A stretch of DNA of 64,000 nt from Pogonophryne albipinna. Lineage: Eukaryota > Chordata > Actinopteri > Perciformes > Artedidraconidae. A program made the position numbers and the translations under genes. The notes under the pieces are model-generated. The model was not told where the DNA came from. It made no database searches and worked only from the letters and a program-made list of their open reading frames with translations. The stretch lies in NCBI GenBank assembly GCA_028583405.1, contig CM053253.1:11977112-12041111 (forward strand), read 5' to 3'. Below are positions 34,550 through 54,509 of this stretch, one piece after another (position 1 is the first letter of the stretch; each line of letters starts with the position of its first letter).

Positions 34550-35535
34550 ATCATCAAGATACCCACTGTGGGGCTTATCTCAGGAGGAGACGAGTCAGCC
34601 TACAAGTGTGAAGTACTGAAGCTCTCAGCGTGGTGTTCAGTGAACAACCTGGCACTGACTGAACCCCACAAAAACCAAAGAGATCATCGTAGACTTCAGC
34701 AGGAATACTACCGACCTCGCTCCCCTCGACATTAACGGTGAGTGTGTGGAGAGGGTCCACACCTTCAAGTTCCTCTGTGTCCTCATCACCAACAACCTTT
34801 CCTTGAAAGACAACACCACAGCTGTCATCAAGAAGGCCCAGCAGCGTCTGCACTTCCTGAGGGCACTCAGGAAGAACAACTTGGCCACTAAGCTGCTGGT
34901 GACCTTCTACCGCTCTACCATCGAGAGCCTATTAACATACTGCATCACAGAGTGGTACGCCAGCTGCACTGAGGCCGACAGGATGAGGCTCCAGAGAGTT
35001 GTAAAAGCAGCACAGAGGATCATCGGCTGCCCTCTCCCCTCCCTGATGGACATTTACACCTCCCGCTGCCTCAGAAGAGCCGAAAACATTGTCAAGGACA
35101 GTTCACACCCCGGCTTTCACCTGTTCAACCTGCTGCCCTCCGGCAGGAGCTACAGGTGTATCAAATCCAAAACAAACAGACTCAAAGACAGTTTTTTCCC
35201 AAGAGCCATCATTGCGCTTAACGCCTGAAAGTCATAACTCTTAATCATCCTGCATGTGAAATAAATGTGACTCTGTACAGTACATATATACATATATATC
35301 ATTACTATTATTATAAATACATACCTACGATTATTATTTATTATATTATACATTTTATTTTTATACTCATGGAAATAATTACTGCACTTTATTCCTTATT
35401 CCTAAGTATGTATGCTGCGTGTATTTGTTGTCTTATGTTGTGATGTTTTTTGTTTTGGCACCCTTGAAAGGGAGAAGTATTTATTTCTCTCATTGTACAT
35501 GTATAATGACATTAAACTATTCTATTCTATAATTA
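34550..35535 (+). mobile_element. 5'-truncated LINE (L2/CR1-like)
   Basis: Reverse-transcriptase C-terminal part: 'SAWCSVNNLALT', then after a +1-type frame change near 34,670 'ERVHTFKFLCVLI' and a long open run (34,746-35,228). The run includes FYRSTIESLLTYCITEWY and ends SFFPRAIIALNA. The 3' tail finishes with 'attaaactattctattcta', a simple-repeat end typical of this LINE group. The catalytic YADD box is missing, so it is dead. Confidence 0.8.
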
Positions 35536-36370
35536 TGCCCAGTCTGCATGAGCTAACCAGATACCATAAATTCAAGCAAGCCGGGGCCAGAATACAATAA
35601 ACCCATTATTTTTAGAAAATCAACTAAAGCATCGTGGATTATCAGATCATAGTATAACAGAATACATAAATCACACAGAAACGTTTCTATGTAGTACTGA
35701 AATATCAGAGATACTATTGGCAAAGATAACACAAATAATTAAGCAATCATTCATATCATTTGATTATTTTACAACAGGTTTATAAGCAGTATTTTACTGG
35801 GATAGTAGAGCCAGTTTTAACTTTGTATACTTATGGGTTTTTTGTTTATAATAGACACATAACAAACAAATCGTTGTTTGTAAAGTCTTTATCTGTAAAG
35901 TAAAATACTGCTGTAACAGATAAATGTAGTTGAGTGAAAATTATTTCCATCTGATATGTAATGGAGTAATGATAACCGAATAACACTGTTTTACAAATAA
36001 CCAAAAGTACAAGTAGCCTAATGTACATTCTCTAAATTAAGAGAACCCTCAAAATGAAAGTTAGTATCTCAAAAATAATGACAAACCTCAAAATATATGA
36101 GGTACTATCGCAAGATAATATGAAACGTTCTCAAAATATGAGTTAGTTTCTCAAAATATTGAGAAACTTTCTCAGAGGATATTTGAGAGTATCTAGTGGT
36201 TTACAGTATCTTTCAATCACATTTTTATTTTACATGTGGTAGGATTTATAAATGTATATTTTTTGTAGAAGTCCAGGTTCTCAATGATGTTAATGATTTA
36301 CTATTATGTCGAAATTACGGTATTATCTTTTCTACAGTAAAAAAAAAATGACTTCCTGTGCCTTAAAGTG
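35536..36370. other. no gene seen; AT-rich spacer before naca
   Basis: Contains several imperfect 'ctcaaaatat'/'gagaaac' repeats at about 36,020-36,190 but no exon-like sequence. Confidence 0.5.
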
Positions 36371-36372
36371 CC

Positions 36373-36469
36373 CCGGAAGTAGAACTCCCCGCTCTGTACC
36401 GGATATTACCGCGGAGCTGAGGTCAGAAGTTCTCTCTCACAGCCATCTTGGATATAGCATCCCGAATCG
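36373..36469 (+). promoter_or_regulatory. naca: naca promoter and non-coding exon 1
   Basis: An ETS core CCGGAAGT lies at 36,373-36,380. About 50 bp on is a pyrimidine run 'ttctctctcac' (36,430-36,440), directly followed by AGCCATCTTGG, a YY1-type site. The exon ends at 36,469 before GTGAGT. A C-start in a pyrimidine run is the 5'-TOP pattern of translation-machinery mRNAs, and mammalian NACA is a known TOP gene. The exact start site is inferred. Confidence 0.6.
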
Positions 36470-37415
36470 GTGAGTGTCTCCGTTCATAATCCAACATCAT
36501 CCAGCAGTTTTTCACTTATTATCGTCTGTATTAGTGGTATTATGCGTTAAAGTAAAGTAGCAGTATCAGGCTGAGGTAGATATTTGCTTTTTTCGTCCCT
36601 CTGTAAAGCGATAAATGAGCCGTTGTGACGCCTATCAGAAGCTCAAAATGGGGGGACATTATGACTTCCAGTTTACCAGCAGCCTGTCGGGGCCGCAGTG
36701 AGCAGATTGTCTGGTGCTGTTAGGTTTATTTGTGTCACCTTCAGATGTGGGTTTAAAAGGAAATGGTAGTCTTTGTTACTCGCCGTAAGATTTTCTCCTG
36801 TTGAGGCTGCCACCAGCTGTCAGCTATCCGAAGCTAATGTTAGCTAACGTTAGCTAATGTTGCTTCAACAAGAGTACAGACGAAGCTAAAGCATGGGCTC
36901 GGTCACCTGTTCAGCTGCAAGTCACTCTCTAAATGGCTAACTACGCTCCAACTTTGTGTCCATGTTTACATCAATGTATTTCTTTAGATAGTTTTGTTCA
37001 AGAAGGGTACACATAGGTTGATCACAGTTAGACACTTTTCATAGACGTACAAAACACACAAAGCTCATAACCATTCAATTAATATCTCTGGGTTTAACTG
37101 GAGGGGCTGTAAATAAACCTAGTGGAGGGCAGCAGCTGGTATTCTCTGTTAACAACATTATACAAGTCTGATGAGATGCAGTTAACAATTTTGTCAAACA
37201 TAATATAAACATCATTATCTTCATACACCTTTGGATAATATAGCTTTCCATATTTAACTATACACTTAACAGAGGCTGACCATACTGGTGTACAGCAGGA
37301 CTCTGAATAGCTGATTTAAAACTACTATCCTTGCTAATAGTAGTGATCCGATACTGGCATGTATTATGAGTTCCCTTTTGAGTTAATCAAAATGTATTTT
37401 TATTTTACAGCAACC

Positions 37416-45441
<8,026 letters not shown>

Positions 45442-45516
45442 TGGGATCCTGGCACAAAAGGGTTAAAGAAAGGTTGCTGATTTGAGCTCGTTTATACAAT
45501 TTATACCCAAGATGGA

Positions 45517-45522
45517 AATAAA
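45517..45522 (+). promoter_or_regulatory. naca: naca polyadenylation signal
   Basis: AATAAA 76 bp after the ELTM stop, giving a short 3' UTR as usual for NACA. Confidence 0.75.
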
Positions 45523-45559
45523 GTTGTGGCTTGATAAAATGTAATTTTGATGTTTTTGT

Positions 45560-47640
45560 TCTTCATTGGGAATTGGGGCATTTTGTTGTAGCTGGGTTGC
45601 AGAAATGCTTCTTAATTTAGTTGAGGCCAGAGAAGGGCAGAAATCCATGAATGAACAAGAGACTTAAAAACTCATTATTTAAATGTATAGTTCCTTCAGT
45701 CATGGGATATGAAAGAGAAAAGGTTCTATATTGTTATGCTTTGGACTGTTTTCTAATATTTTGTGTGAAATATTATTTGACCTCTAAAATAGTACTAGGT
45801 GAGGCGTGTTCAGCAGAAAGCAAACTGCACCTTCACATTACTTTTTCAGAGTTCACAGAGGGACACCACAGGTTCTCAATGTGTCATATGTTTGTTTTTT
45901 CCCATTCAAATCTAAATCTGACAATTGGGAACTACAGCGTCAACTTCAGACTCAAGTGGAGTGACAATTACAATGTTTCCCAGAATAAGTCCCTGTGTTT
46001 ATCTCATGTATGCGGATGACTTACAAAGTTGTCACGCTATTAAATTGATCAACAGGGGGCTGTAACGTCCAATGATGTTCAGCAATGTGCCAGAAAAGAC
46101 AAAAGGAAGGCAGTAAGCTGGTAAACAAAGCTGGATTTTACATACAGTACCAACAAATAAAATGTGTTTACTAGAAAACAAATGGTATTACTAAGTGTTT
46201 AACAAAATGTAAATATTTACTTCATCACCATAAAACGGCTTGTTAAACTCAAAGCATGGCATGAATAACGAATAAATTCCCTCGGTTATTATTGAAGGCG
46301 TAATCTTGGACAGCCATAATGTCAGCTGCATTGTAAGCATACTCTAAAATAAAATAACAACTGATGCTCAGGACTCCATTTTGTATCATTATTCTGTGTT
46401 GAAGAGTCACTTGGTGAGACAATGTCCACCATTGGTGCAGCAAGGCCAAAAATACCCCGACTTTATAGATCCTTTTGTTTATAGGGGCATCTTAAAACAT
46501 CCACTCACCCTTATGTCAGGGTTTCTTTCATTATAAATGTGTCATTCAAATGACCAAGAATATTTATCTTAAGCTCTCTACAGAAGACAAGCTGATTACT
46601 CATGACTATCTGCAAACAACGTGCCCTCTTTGTGTATAATTTGTTGCACTCGTTAGGATATGATGGTTTGTTTATTCTTATAAATGCAGGTATATTGAGT
46701 TTAATACCAAACTCAGCATGCCATTATAAAATTGTTACTCAATCTGAAAGAAAGCCTGTAAACCTGCCTGTGTGTGGAGGGAGCTGGTAGCTTTCTCCTG
46801 CCACACCCTCACAATACTTGCCCGCTTAAGATGTGAAAAGGGTATGCTATCTTTCATTCTGCCGTCATTATAAGATTGTTAAATGAGGTGGCATTCCTCA
46901 CATTTTTAAACCAATGGATCATAGAGCCAAAACACTAACATGATATAGAGAGATATGCAAGTGTGGTGCCATGGTGAACTGAGATGGGCTAACAGCATAC
47001 ATCTGGCAAAAAGGGCGAGGTTTTTTACAATAACTGCTACACAGGTGCAAGAGTTGTTTCGATTAATGTAGTACATTTGCACCTATTTTATTCATCTTTG
47101 ATGTTAATGTAATCACAAATCAAGATATTTGAATATGCTGATTAGAATGATCCCAATTGTTCATGAATTTAATAGACCTAATAAAAGAATCGTCCGAATA
47201 AATTAATAGAAACGTTTCATTTAATTAAAAATGTTTTATGCACTCAGTTAAATAGTATTTGTGCATACTTTAATAAAAAAAGGAATGAAAATCTGACTTG
47301 TTACGATAAGTAACCTTAGAAAAAGAGACAGCCCTATCATTTTAATAAGCTCGTCACTATTATTATTAGTAGTAGTATTAGTACTACTAGTAGTAGTAGC
47401 TCTAGTAATAGGAGTATAGTATCAGAGATGACGTTCACACGACTACTCAAATGTCGTAAAAGCAATATCGTCTATATTATATATTTCCTCTAACCAGAAA
47501 TCCTCTATATCATCTGTGAGTTCATCTCTCATGATTCAGTTTATTCGAGGCAATAGGAGGTGGTACTAACTGAACCCATAGTAAATCACATTAGATTTGC
47601 TCCACACCCCCGATCACACGCGGCCTCAGCCGCAGCCGAA
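45560..47640. other. naca-ptges3 spacer, no gene seen
   Basis: AT-rich sequence without exon-like segments. A (TAG/TAC) trinucleotide patch occurs around 47,365-47,405. Confidence 0.5.
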
Positions 47641-47854
47641 CACTCTAGAAACGTCTAGTACGTTCCAACTGCGTCAGTGCGGCCATTCTTATCCCGGGAT
47701 ACGCAACAAGATCCGGAGTAGAGTCCACATCATACGAGAGGCGTTTGCATGACTTGTTAGTGGGCAGCATACATTCCCCTTCATTTGCAGGCATTGCCAT
47801 TCTTTTCCCGTGACTGTTTTATCTACGAACAAGAAGCGCACTTCACGTCGAGAC
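47640..47854 (+). promoter_or_regulatory. ptges3: ptges3 promoter and 5' UTR
   Basis: A CpG-richer stretch before the split start codon. 'ctagaaacgtctagtacgtt' followed by CC (about 47,644-47,667) holds AGAAA and GTTCC in helical register, an imperfect heat-shock-element pattern. Hsp90 co-chaperone genes can be HSF-responsive, so this is a reasonable but unproven candidate. Confidence 0.3.
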
Positions 47855-50800
47855 ATGTAAGTTGTGGAGAGTTAACACGAGGATGCTAAGTGCGATAGTA
47901 CAACCTGCTGAGCTAGCTAGGTAGCTAATATTAGCCGCCTGACAACATGCTTGTGCAAAGGCGGGAGGTTGGCCTTGCCACAATGAACTGTAAGCTAACG
48001 GTAACTCGCTACCTAGCTTGAACCTCGTGGACGAAGTAAATTAACACAATGTACCATCGCAGTTATTATTGCAGACCCAGCATTAGCTGAAAAAAAATTC
48101 AGCTACTTGGGCAAGGTGCACCGCATGGCTTAACCAGCGTAGTGGCTAACGTCTGCCTTGTTAGCCTAGCTATCATTAGATTAGCATCATGTTTTTTTCA
48201 TGATAAAGCATTACAAATAATATCTGTGATCTGCATGTGAAAATCAAAGTTGACCATGTGGAGAGATATCGGCCTAATTGCAAAGTTCTGAAAGGATTGA
48301 GCAACGTTTAATCAACATTTGTGTTTAAGGCTAGCTTCCACGCACTGAAATGGTTGGTCCGCGTTAATGTGTTGGAGGATTTAGCTTATCATCCCGTTTA
48401 ATTCCTATAATACAATTGCATCGGCAAAAGAGGAAATCCCTATCATTCCTGTAGTTACATAAATAACTAAATCACTAATAAACAAACTGCGTCGTTGATC
48501 AATGTTCTAACCACTGCCCTGTAGCATTACATCTCATGTAATAGTGGGGGAACAATCACACGTCTCATAATGCGTTCGCTCAGTGTAGAAACACGTTTAT
48601 AAGCAAGAAAGATCTTGGAATGTAATTCATTTGAGTTTAACTAATTATTACAGTTAGGACTTCATTAAATGCATTTTGCATTATTATAGTTTTTGTGGCT
48701 ACAAGGTGAAGATGTTTGCATTAATCTTCACAATGTGCAGGAAAGGTTATGCTAAACACTTCCAAACGTTTAATTCTTTGACTTTTCACATTTGAGCTTG
48801 CAGAGATGTTTAACTTTTGAGGCTTCTTGACACAGGAGCACACTGTAACTGGATGCTGCATGGCAACCTGATGCAAAGGCTTTTTGGTGCCTGAAGAATG
48901 ACCCACCTGTCAGCAGCACATGTGACCTGTATAATGTATATTGTATTCAAGTTGTGGGTCGGATGAGCTGTACCTTTTTGAAATATATAACAAAAAATAG
49001 GTTTTTTGTTTTTTCCGGAGCCCATTAACTTGTTTAAAGCTCCCTCTAAAGGCGCTCTGTTTCTGTTGATTTACAAGTGGTTGCTTAATTTGTGTAGATT
49101 ATCAAGACTTGTTGCATGTTTTGATATCCTTCTTTTCTCCACAGGCATCCAGCAACTGCCAAGTGGTACGACAGGAGGGACTGCGTTTTTATAGAGTTCT
49201 GCGTTGCAGACAGCAAAGACCTTAAAATCGATTTTGATAAAACTAAGTGTGGTTTTAGGTAATTTTCAGTATATATTTGTATTTTCTGCTCACACACATG
49301 ACTGCAGTACACAACAATCTAATAAACTCAAATAAATTAATAAAAAAACAACATTTCCACATCAAGAATGTGATGACAATTATTACTATGTTCCAAGTAT
49401 AATAACTTCTTGGTAATATACACTTTGGCATTTCATATCTGTCCACACAAATATCTAGCTGTGTGGTTTTGTTAGAGGAAAACTGGTAAGGTTGTCCATC
49501 TAGTACTTATCGTAACATTTAATATTTTATAAATCAATATAGGAATTTAAAGAAATTGCCACACAAAAAACTACAACCATGTCAAACACTTCCAAGGGAT
49601 GTTATTTGCCCTTTACTCTTCAGTGATGATGTAATACAGTGACTTTCGTTCTTCTGAGCTTCATGAAGCCAACCTTTCTGTCCTGAGAAGAGATGGTGTT
49701 TACACAATAACTAGGATTCAATAGAATTCATATTTATTTATCAACATGTAAATCTATTTAGTTTTATACAAAATAAGGCAATTAACATCCAACAAGGAAC
49801 CATGAGTTCCTTGTTGGATGTTTTGGTTCTGCTTTTAATGCCTATATTTGATGCCATACCTCTGTTTTTATTTCCCCCATAATGACGTCTTGTCTTCTCC
49901 CCCTCAGTTGTCTTGCAGGAACCGACGATGTCAGACATGAGAACGAAATGGACCTTTTTGAAGCTATCGATGAAAATGTAAGTTACTCTGAATCAATGCT
50001 TTGATAAATATGGCTTTGTAAAATGTCGATTGTGCAGATTGAAATGTACAAAATGAAACTGACCAAATATTTCTGTTTTCTGTCCACCCCAATGCAGGAA
50101 TCCAAACATAAACGCACAGATCGCTCAGTGTTGTTATATCTAAAAAAGGCACAGCCAGGGAAGCCATGGCCGAGGCTAACAAAAGAGAAGGCTAAGGTGT
50201 GTATCATTCATTTGAAATGCTAATAGTTAACAACACAATGTACTAAATATATGCACAATATTTGAAAGTGATTAATGAAAAACCACTATTTTGTGTTTTT
50301 ACAGCTGACTTGGCTCAGTGTCGACTTCAACAACTGGAAAGACTGGGAGGACGACTCAGATGAGGAGATGGGCAACTTTGATCAATTCTCAGATGTAAGC
50401 ACTGTCTATTGATCAGAATGAGTGAAGTCATTTATAAATGCCTTAATGAAGTCAATGTTTGACACACGAAAGAGCTTTCAAAATGTGTGACATCAGCTTT
50501 TAATATCAGAGAAACAAAAATTGAATAAGGAATTGCATCAGTGTTGGTATGTTATTTGATAGTGTCCAATCATTTAGATACCGTAATCTTTAGTAGGAAA
50601 CAAAAAAGGAGATTGTTGCATCCTTACAATCCAAGTGTTGGCCATTGATACTCAATTAGTGCTATAGGAAAATTCAACTCTACAGCTCTGCTATTTAATC
50701 ACTCTGTGCTAGTTTGACTTGTAAACCTAAGTTAAAGTGAGAAAAGATGTTTCCGCCCTTGTCCTACTTTGAGTGTTCTGATGATTGTGGAAGCAGCACT

Positions 50801-51604
50801 TTTTAAAAAACATTTTAATGATCAACATGTTGATTTATATTACAGATGATGAACACCATGGGAGGTGAGGAGGACATCCCTGATCTAGACGGTGGTGCAG
50901 AAGATGTAAGTATCCCTTTTCCCCCATTTTTACTTAATTTTTATGCTTATATTGAGAAATATAATGATTATATATTAATCAGTAGATTAGTCAAATAGTC
51001 AACTTGTAAAACTACAACCATGTCCAACACTTCCAAGGGATGTTATTTGCCCTTTACTCTTCAGTGATGATGTAATACAGTGACTTTCGTTCTTCTGAGC
51101 CTCCTGAAGCCAACCTTTCTGTCCTGAGAAGAGATGGTGTTTGCACAATAACTAGGATTCAATAGAATTCATATTTATTTATCAACATAGAAATCTATTT
51201 AGTTTTAAACAAAATAAGGCAATTCACTTCCTCACTTATTTGGTTTGATATCATATGAAAGTTAATATATTTGGCATTGACTAAACGAGACGTTACCTTG
51301 AAATCTAAGACATTTGGATCAACGTTTTTTTTATTTATGTTTTCTGACATTTGAAAGAGAAACCGATGAATTAGGCAAAGGCTGTCATCTTATGGTTATG
51401 AACCATTTAATCGGGTTTATTATGCTGCACGTTTGAACTGCATCTTTTCTGTCTTTTCAGGATGAGTCCGCAGATAGCGATGATGAGAGTAAGTATTTAT
51501 GCACTACATTGTCACATGGCTTACATTGTTGATCATTTGTTGTGATGAAATGTTTAATTAATTTCTGCTCTACTTTTCTTTTAGAAATGCCAGACTTGGA
51601 ATAG
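47855..51604 (+). CDS. ptges3: prostaglandin E synthase 3 / Hsp90 co-chaperone p23
   Basis: Eight exons: 47,855-47,856; 49,145-49,258; 49,908-49,977; 50,098-50,196; 50,305-50,394; 50,846-50,905; 51,461-51,488; 51,585-51,604. They join to exactly 160 residues, the human length. The start codon is divided, AT in exon 1 and G in exon 2, giving MHPATAKWYDRRD. The CS (p23) beta-sandwich domain spans about residues 3-110, with family hallmarks WYDRRDCVFIEF, WPRLTKEKAK and LSVDFNNWKDWEDDSDEE. The acidic tail ends KMPDLE. p23 stabilises the closed ATP-bound Hsp90 dimer with client proteins such as steroid receptors, and also has glutathione-dependent cytosolic PGE synthase activity (the tyrosine of KWYD is the reported catalytic residue). 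Two introns host SNORD59-like copies. Confidence 0.95.
49618..49668 (+). ncRNA. SNORD59-like snoRNA, copy 3 (ptges3 intron), D box damaged
   Basis: Same stem, C box TGATGA and guide GACTTTCGTTCTT with D' CTGA as the other copies, but the terminal D box reads ATGA and the facing stem is adapted (CTTCA/TGAAG). A damaged D box normally blocks stable box C/D assembly, so this copy may be a pseudogene. It lies in the intron between exons ending 49,258 and starting 49,908, within an about 240-bp block nearly identical to that at copy 4. Confidence 0.7.
51059..51109 (+). ncRNA. SNORD59-like snoRNA, copy 4 (ptges3 intron)
   Basis: Stem CTTCAG/CTGAAG, C box TGATGA, guide GACTTTCGTTCTT, D' and D boxes CTGA, all intact. 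It sits in the ptges3 intron 50,906-51,460. The surrounding block (about 51,010-51,230) repeats that around copy 3 ('aaccatgtccaacacttcc', 'ataactaggattcaatagaa'). Confidence 0.85.
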
Positions 51605-52538
51605 AAGACTGTAAGACTCTAGAAAGCAAATGAAAGAACAGAAGGCAAGAGGAATCATAACAAATGTATATCTTGAAACCGAAGGCAGTGACAAACAACT
51701 GTACATATGAGTCAGTAGCCATATTTAAATCCATAGCCTCAGCTCCAAACTCTTGACCGATCAGTACACTGAAGGTTGATATGCATGGTATTGTACAGAG
51801 CAGCTATCTCCACTTCCATTTGCTGTACTGCACCTTTTGGGTATCTTGTTTTACTGTTAAAATAAGTAAGCACACACTATTTGTTTGAAAAGCTGTGTAG
51901 TTGTCCTAAACTGAGCAATATGTGTTTAACGGAGTTACAATTTGTTTTCAAATTTAATTGTGGTTTAAAAAATGATTAGGCCCACCCATTCCCAATGTTG
52001 TGGTTATAAGTAAGTCGACCAGTGTAGTTTATCTCTTGATTCAAAAGACACTAGCTATGTACATCATTACAATTAGATGCATTTACTGATTGGGTTCCTC
52101 TAAAGCCTTCCATGTGCCGTGAATTAGATATCAAGGAAGCCAGTATTTTATTTGTGTGGCTTAACCTTCCAGCTTACATGTTTCCCTTTACTTCTTGTTT
52201 AATGTTTGTAAAATTGGAATATTCTGAAATCATGCTCAGCATCTTCCCAGTTTATCACCTACTTTGGTTATCTGAATGGATTCCACATATTTAGTATCTT
52301 AACTGTTCCTCTCTCCATACCCACCTAACATGCATACCTTTGTTGGACTGCAGAAGCAAGGCTAAATGTTTTGCAACTGATAACGAGGCTTTGAAGCTTT
52401 GTCGGGCCTAAGCATCATTTGGTGTGTTGCTGTTCTCCAGGTTCTTTCCGTTTGTTCATCAAGTATGATCCTCCCTTCTCAGTGGGGGCGTGTCCGAACG
52501 ATACCAACGTGTAATGACCAAATTATATTTGCACTGTC

Positions 52539-52544
52539 AATAAA
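52539..52544 (+). promoter_or_regulatory. ptges3: ptges3 polyadenylation signal
   Basis: AATAAA about 935 bp after the stop; another lies at 52,608-52,613. The intervening 51,605-52,540 would be the 3' UTR, with no other gene visible in it. Confidence 0.55.
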
Positions 52545-52619
52545 ATGTAAGGGGAGACAAATGTTGAATTACAGTGGAAATTCTTTTTTTATTGTCTACA
52601 TCTTTCTAATAAACTGTTT

Positions 52620-53740
52620 AAGAATCATTTTAATGCCTTTTTTCTTATGACATTTGACTTGTGTTTTGGTTTACCATTTTAATTTTCAAACAAAATTATT
52701 TGGAGAAAGAATAGCTTATGAAAATCCTAATGTTATTACATTTATTTTAACTGAAATGTACTATTGATACGGTATTTGAACTATTAAAGGCAACCACAGT
52801 AGCCGACAGTCATGCCGTAATATCTCTTACATTTGAACCTTGTAATAATTGAGTCCTGTTTTGGTGATCACCTTTAGAGATCATTACTGCGTTGTGTTGG
52901 GATAGTTTGGCATGGTGATAATGAAATAAATTATTATACTGCTTTTATGATGTTCAACCTTAAGAATATTATCTAAAACACTTTTATCCTTGATTTAATA
53001 GAATAAATCATACATATACATTATATCTTCATCAGTATGATTTTGTGTTAATGTCACTCCTATTTGGGTGCTAGGACTAATAACCTGCAGGCCCCACGGC
53101 CCAGAATATTAACATACTTCCTCCTTGGGCCTGATTTCCTTACTGTCTTTTCCGAGAAAAAGACTAATGTGCAATACCGGTTCCTGTTTTCACCCTGAAG
53201 CACATTAAAATAAAAGCACGGTCATCTACCTGCAAGGGAATGACTGTTTTGTTCAGAGGATAGCAGACTTGAATTGGTTTGACTAAATATACACGTCACA
53301 TCAGTATAATCATTGGGCAATAATAATTACTTTGTGACTAGGTACTAACTTCTCCACTTAAGTAGGCTACAGTTCTGAGTTATCATGGTCTACTTTACAA
53401 GATCATTTTTATTTAATGGTAAATACTATATTAAATACTTCTACTCCTTTACATTTCAGATTTAAACTCCACTACATAATTATTTTTAATTTAAGTTTGT
53501 TTACCCCTATGTTTTTTTCCGGTCCCCCGGAGGACTATGACTCATAGTTTATTGATTCTTTCAAATGTATTTTTATTATTATTTTATTTTTCATAATTAT
53601 TATTATTTATTTGTATTATGTTTGACTTTTTAAATTAAATTATTTATTGTATTGTTTTTATTAAAATATTTTATTATTATTATATATATATTTAATATAC
53701 AGTATATTACATGTTGCGCAATACTGTGGGCAGTGCCCAC
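52620..53740. other. no gene seen; strongly AT-rich spacer
   Basis: Long runs of TTATT/ATTATT type sequence from about 53,570 onward and no exon-like segment. Confidence 0.5.
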
Positions 53741-53744
53741 AGGA

Positions 53745-53835
53745 GCAATTTTGGGGACACAGCGATATGCTGACTGCAGTGGGGATTGAACCAGTCCTCC
53801 CCTGATCCGAAGCTCACCGCACTAACCCACTGAAT
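53745..53835 (-). repeat. tRNA-derived SINE-like fragment
   Basis: On the minus strand 'cagtgggttagtgcggtgag' resembles a tRNA D-arm/A box, and GGTTCAATCC (53,783-53,792) is a B box at tRNA-like spacing. There is no acceptor stem, so this is not a functional tRNA. It is flanked by extreme AT-rich sequence. Confidence 0.45.
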
Positions 53836-54039
53836 TATTATTATTTGTAATCTTACTAATATTTTATTGTATTTTATTTAATTTGTTACCACTTTTTATT
53901 TCCGTGTATTTGTAAAATTATTTTATTGTATTTGTTTTATTATTATTTTATTGAAAACATATATATATTTTATTTTTTTTAGTGTGGGGGGGGGGGGCAT
54001 CTACTGTACTCTGTTTACCCTTGAGCATCCTTGACCGCC

Positions 54040-54500
54040 CTTGACCCACACACGCATGCCATGGTGGGTGGCAAACCACCAACCCTTTGGTTGTTAGGCA
54101 TCCATTTACCCCTTCAGCCAAAGACACCAGTGCATATTCCAGTCAAATTTCACACGATTGGCTTCTACGTTTATTAGGGTTACAAGGCGACACAAAGATA
54201 TTGTTAAAGAACATTTGTTTGAACTCATCGCCAGAAATAACCATCAATCTTTCAGATCTGTTCCAGAAAAACCCAAGGCTACCAGGACGTGTGGAGCCGG
54301 GTTTCCTGAACATGTCATTTAGAGAAAAGTGGACTTAAGCCTCTAAACTTTACCTAACTTCAGTTTTTCTTTTCTATTTCTTTCACTTCAATTACCACAG
54401 CCTCTTTATTTCCATAAGATATGCAATGGAGTTTGCTATTTTGCCTCTCACATGTTGGGGATTTGAACCGCTGACCCCCACCCACATTGGTATCCATTTA
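54040..54500 (-). repeat. two degenerate tRNA-like repeat copies
   Basis: Minus-strand segments at about 54,065-54,112 and 54,455-54,505 share 'gtaaatggat' and a distal B-box-like motif. In the second it is GGTTCAAATCC (54,459-54,469). The space between encodes nothing recognisable. Confidence 0.35.
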
Positions 54501-54509
54501 CTCTGTGCG

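Noticed and set aside
53783..53792. functional tRNA gene on the minus strand
   Set aside because: B box and D-arm likeness only; no acceptor stem pairing can be found.
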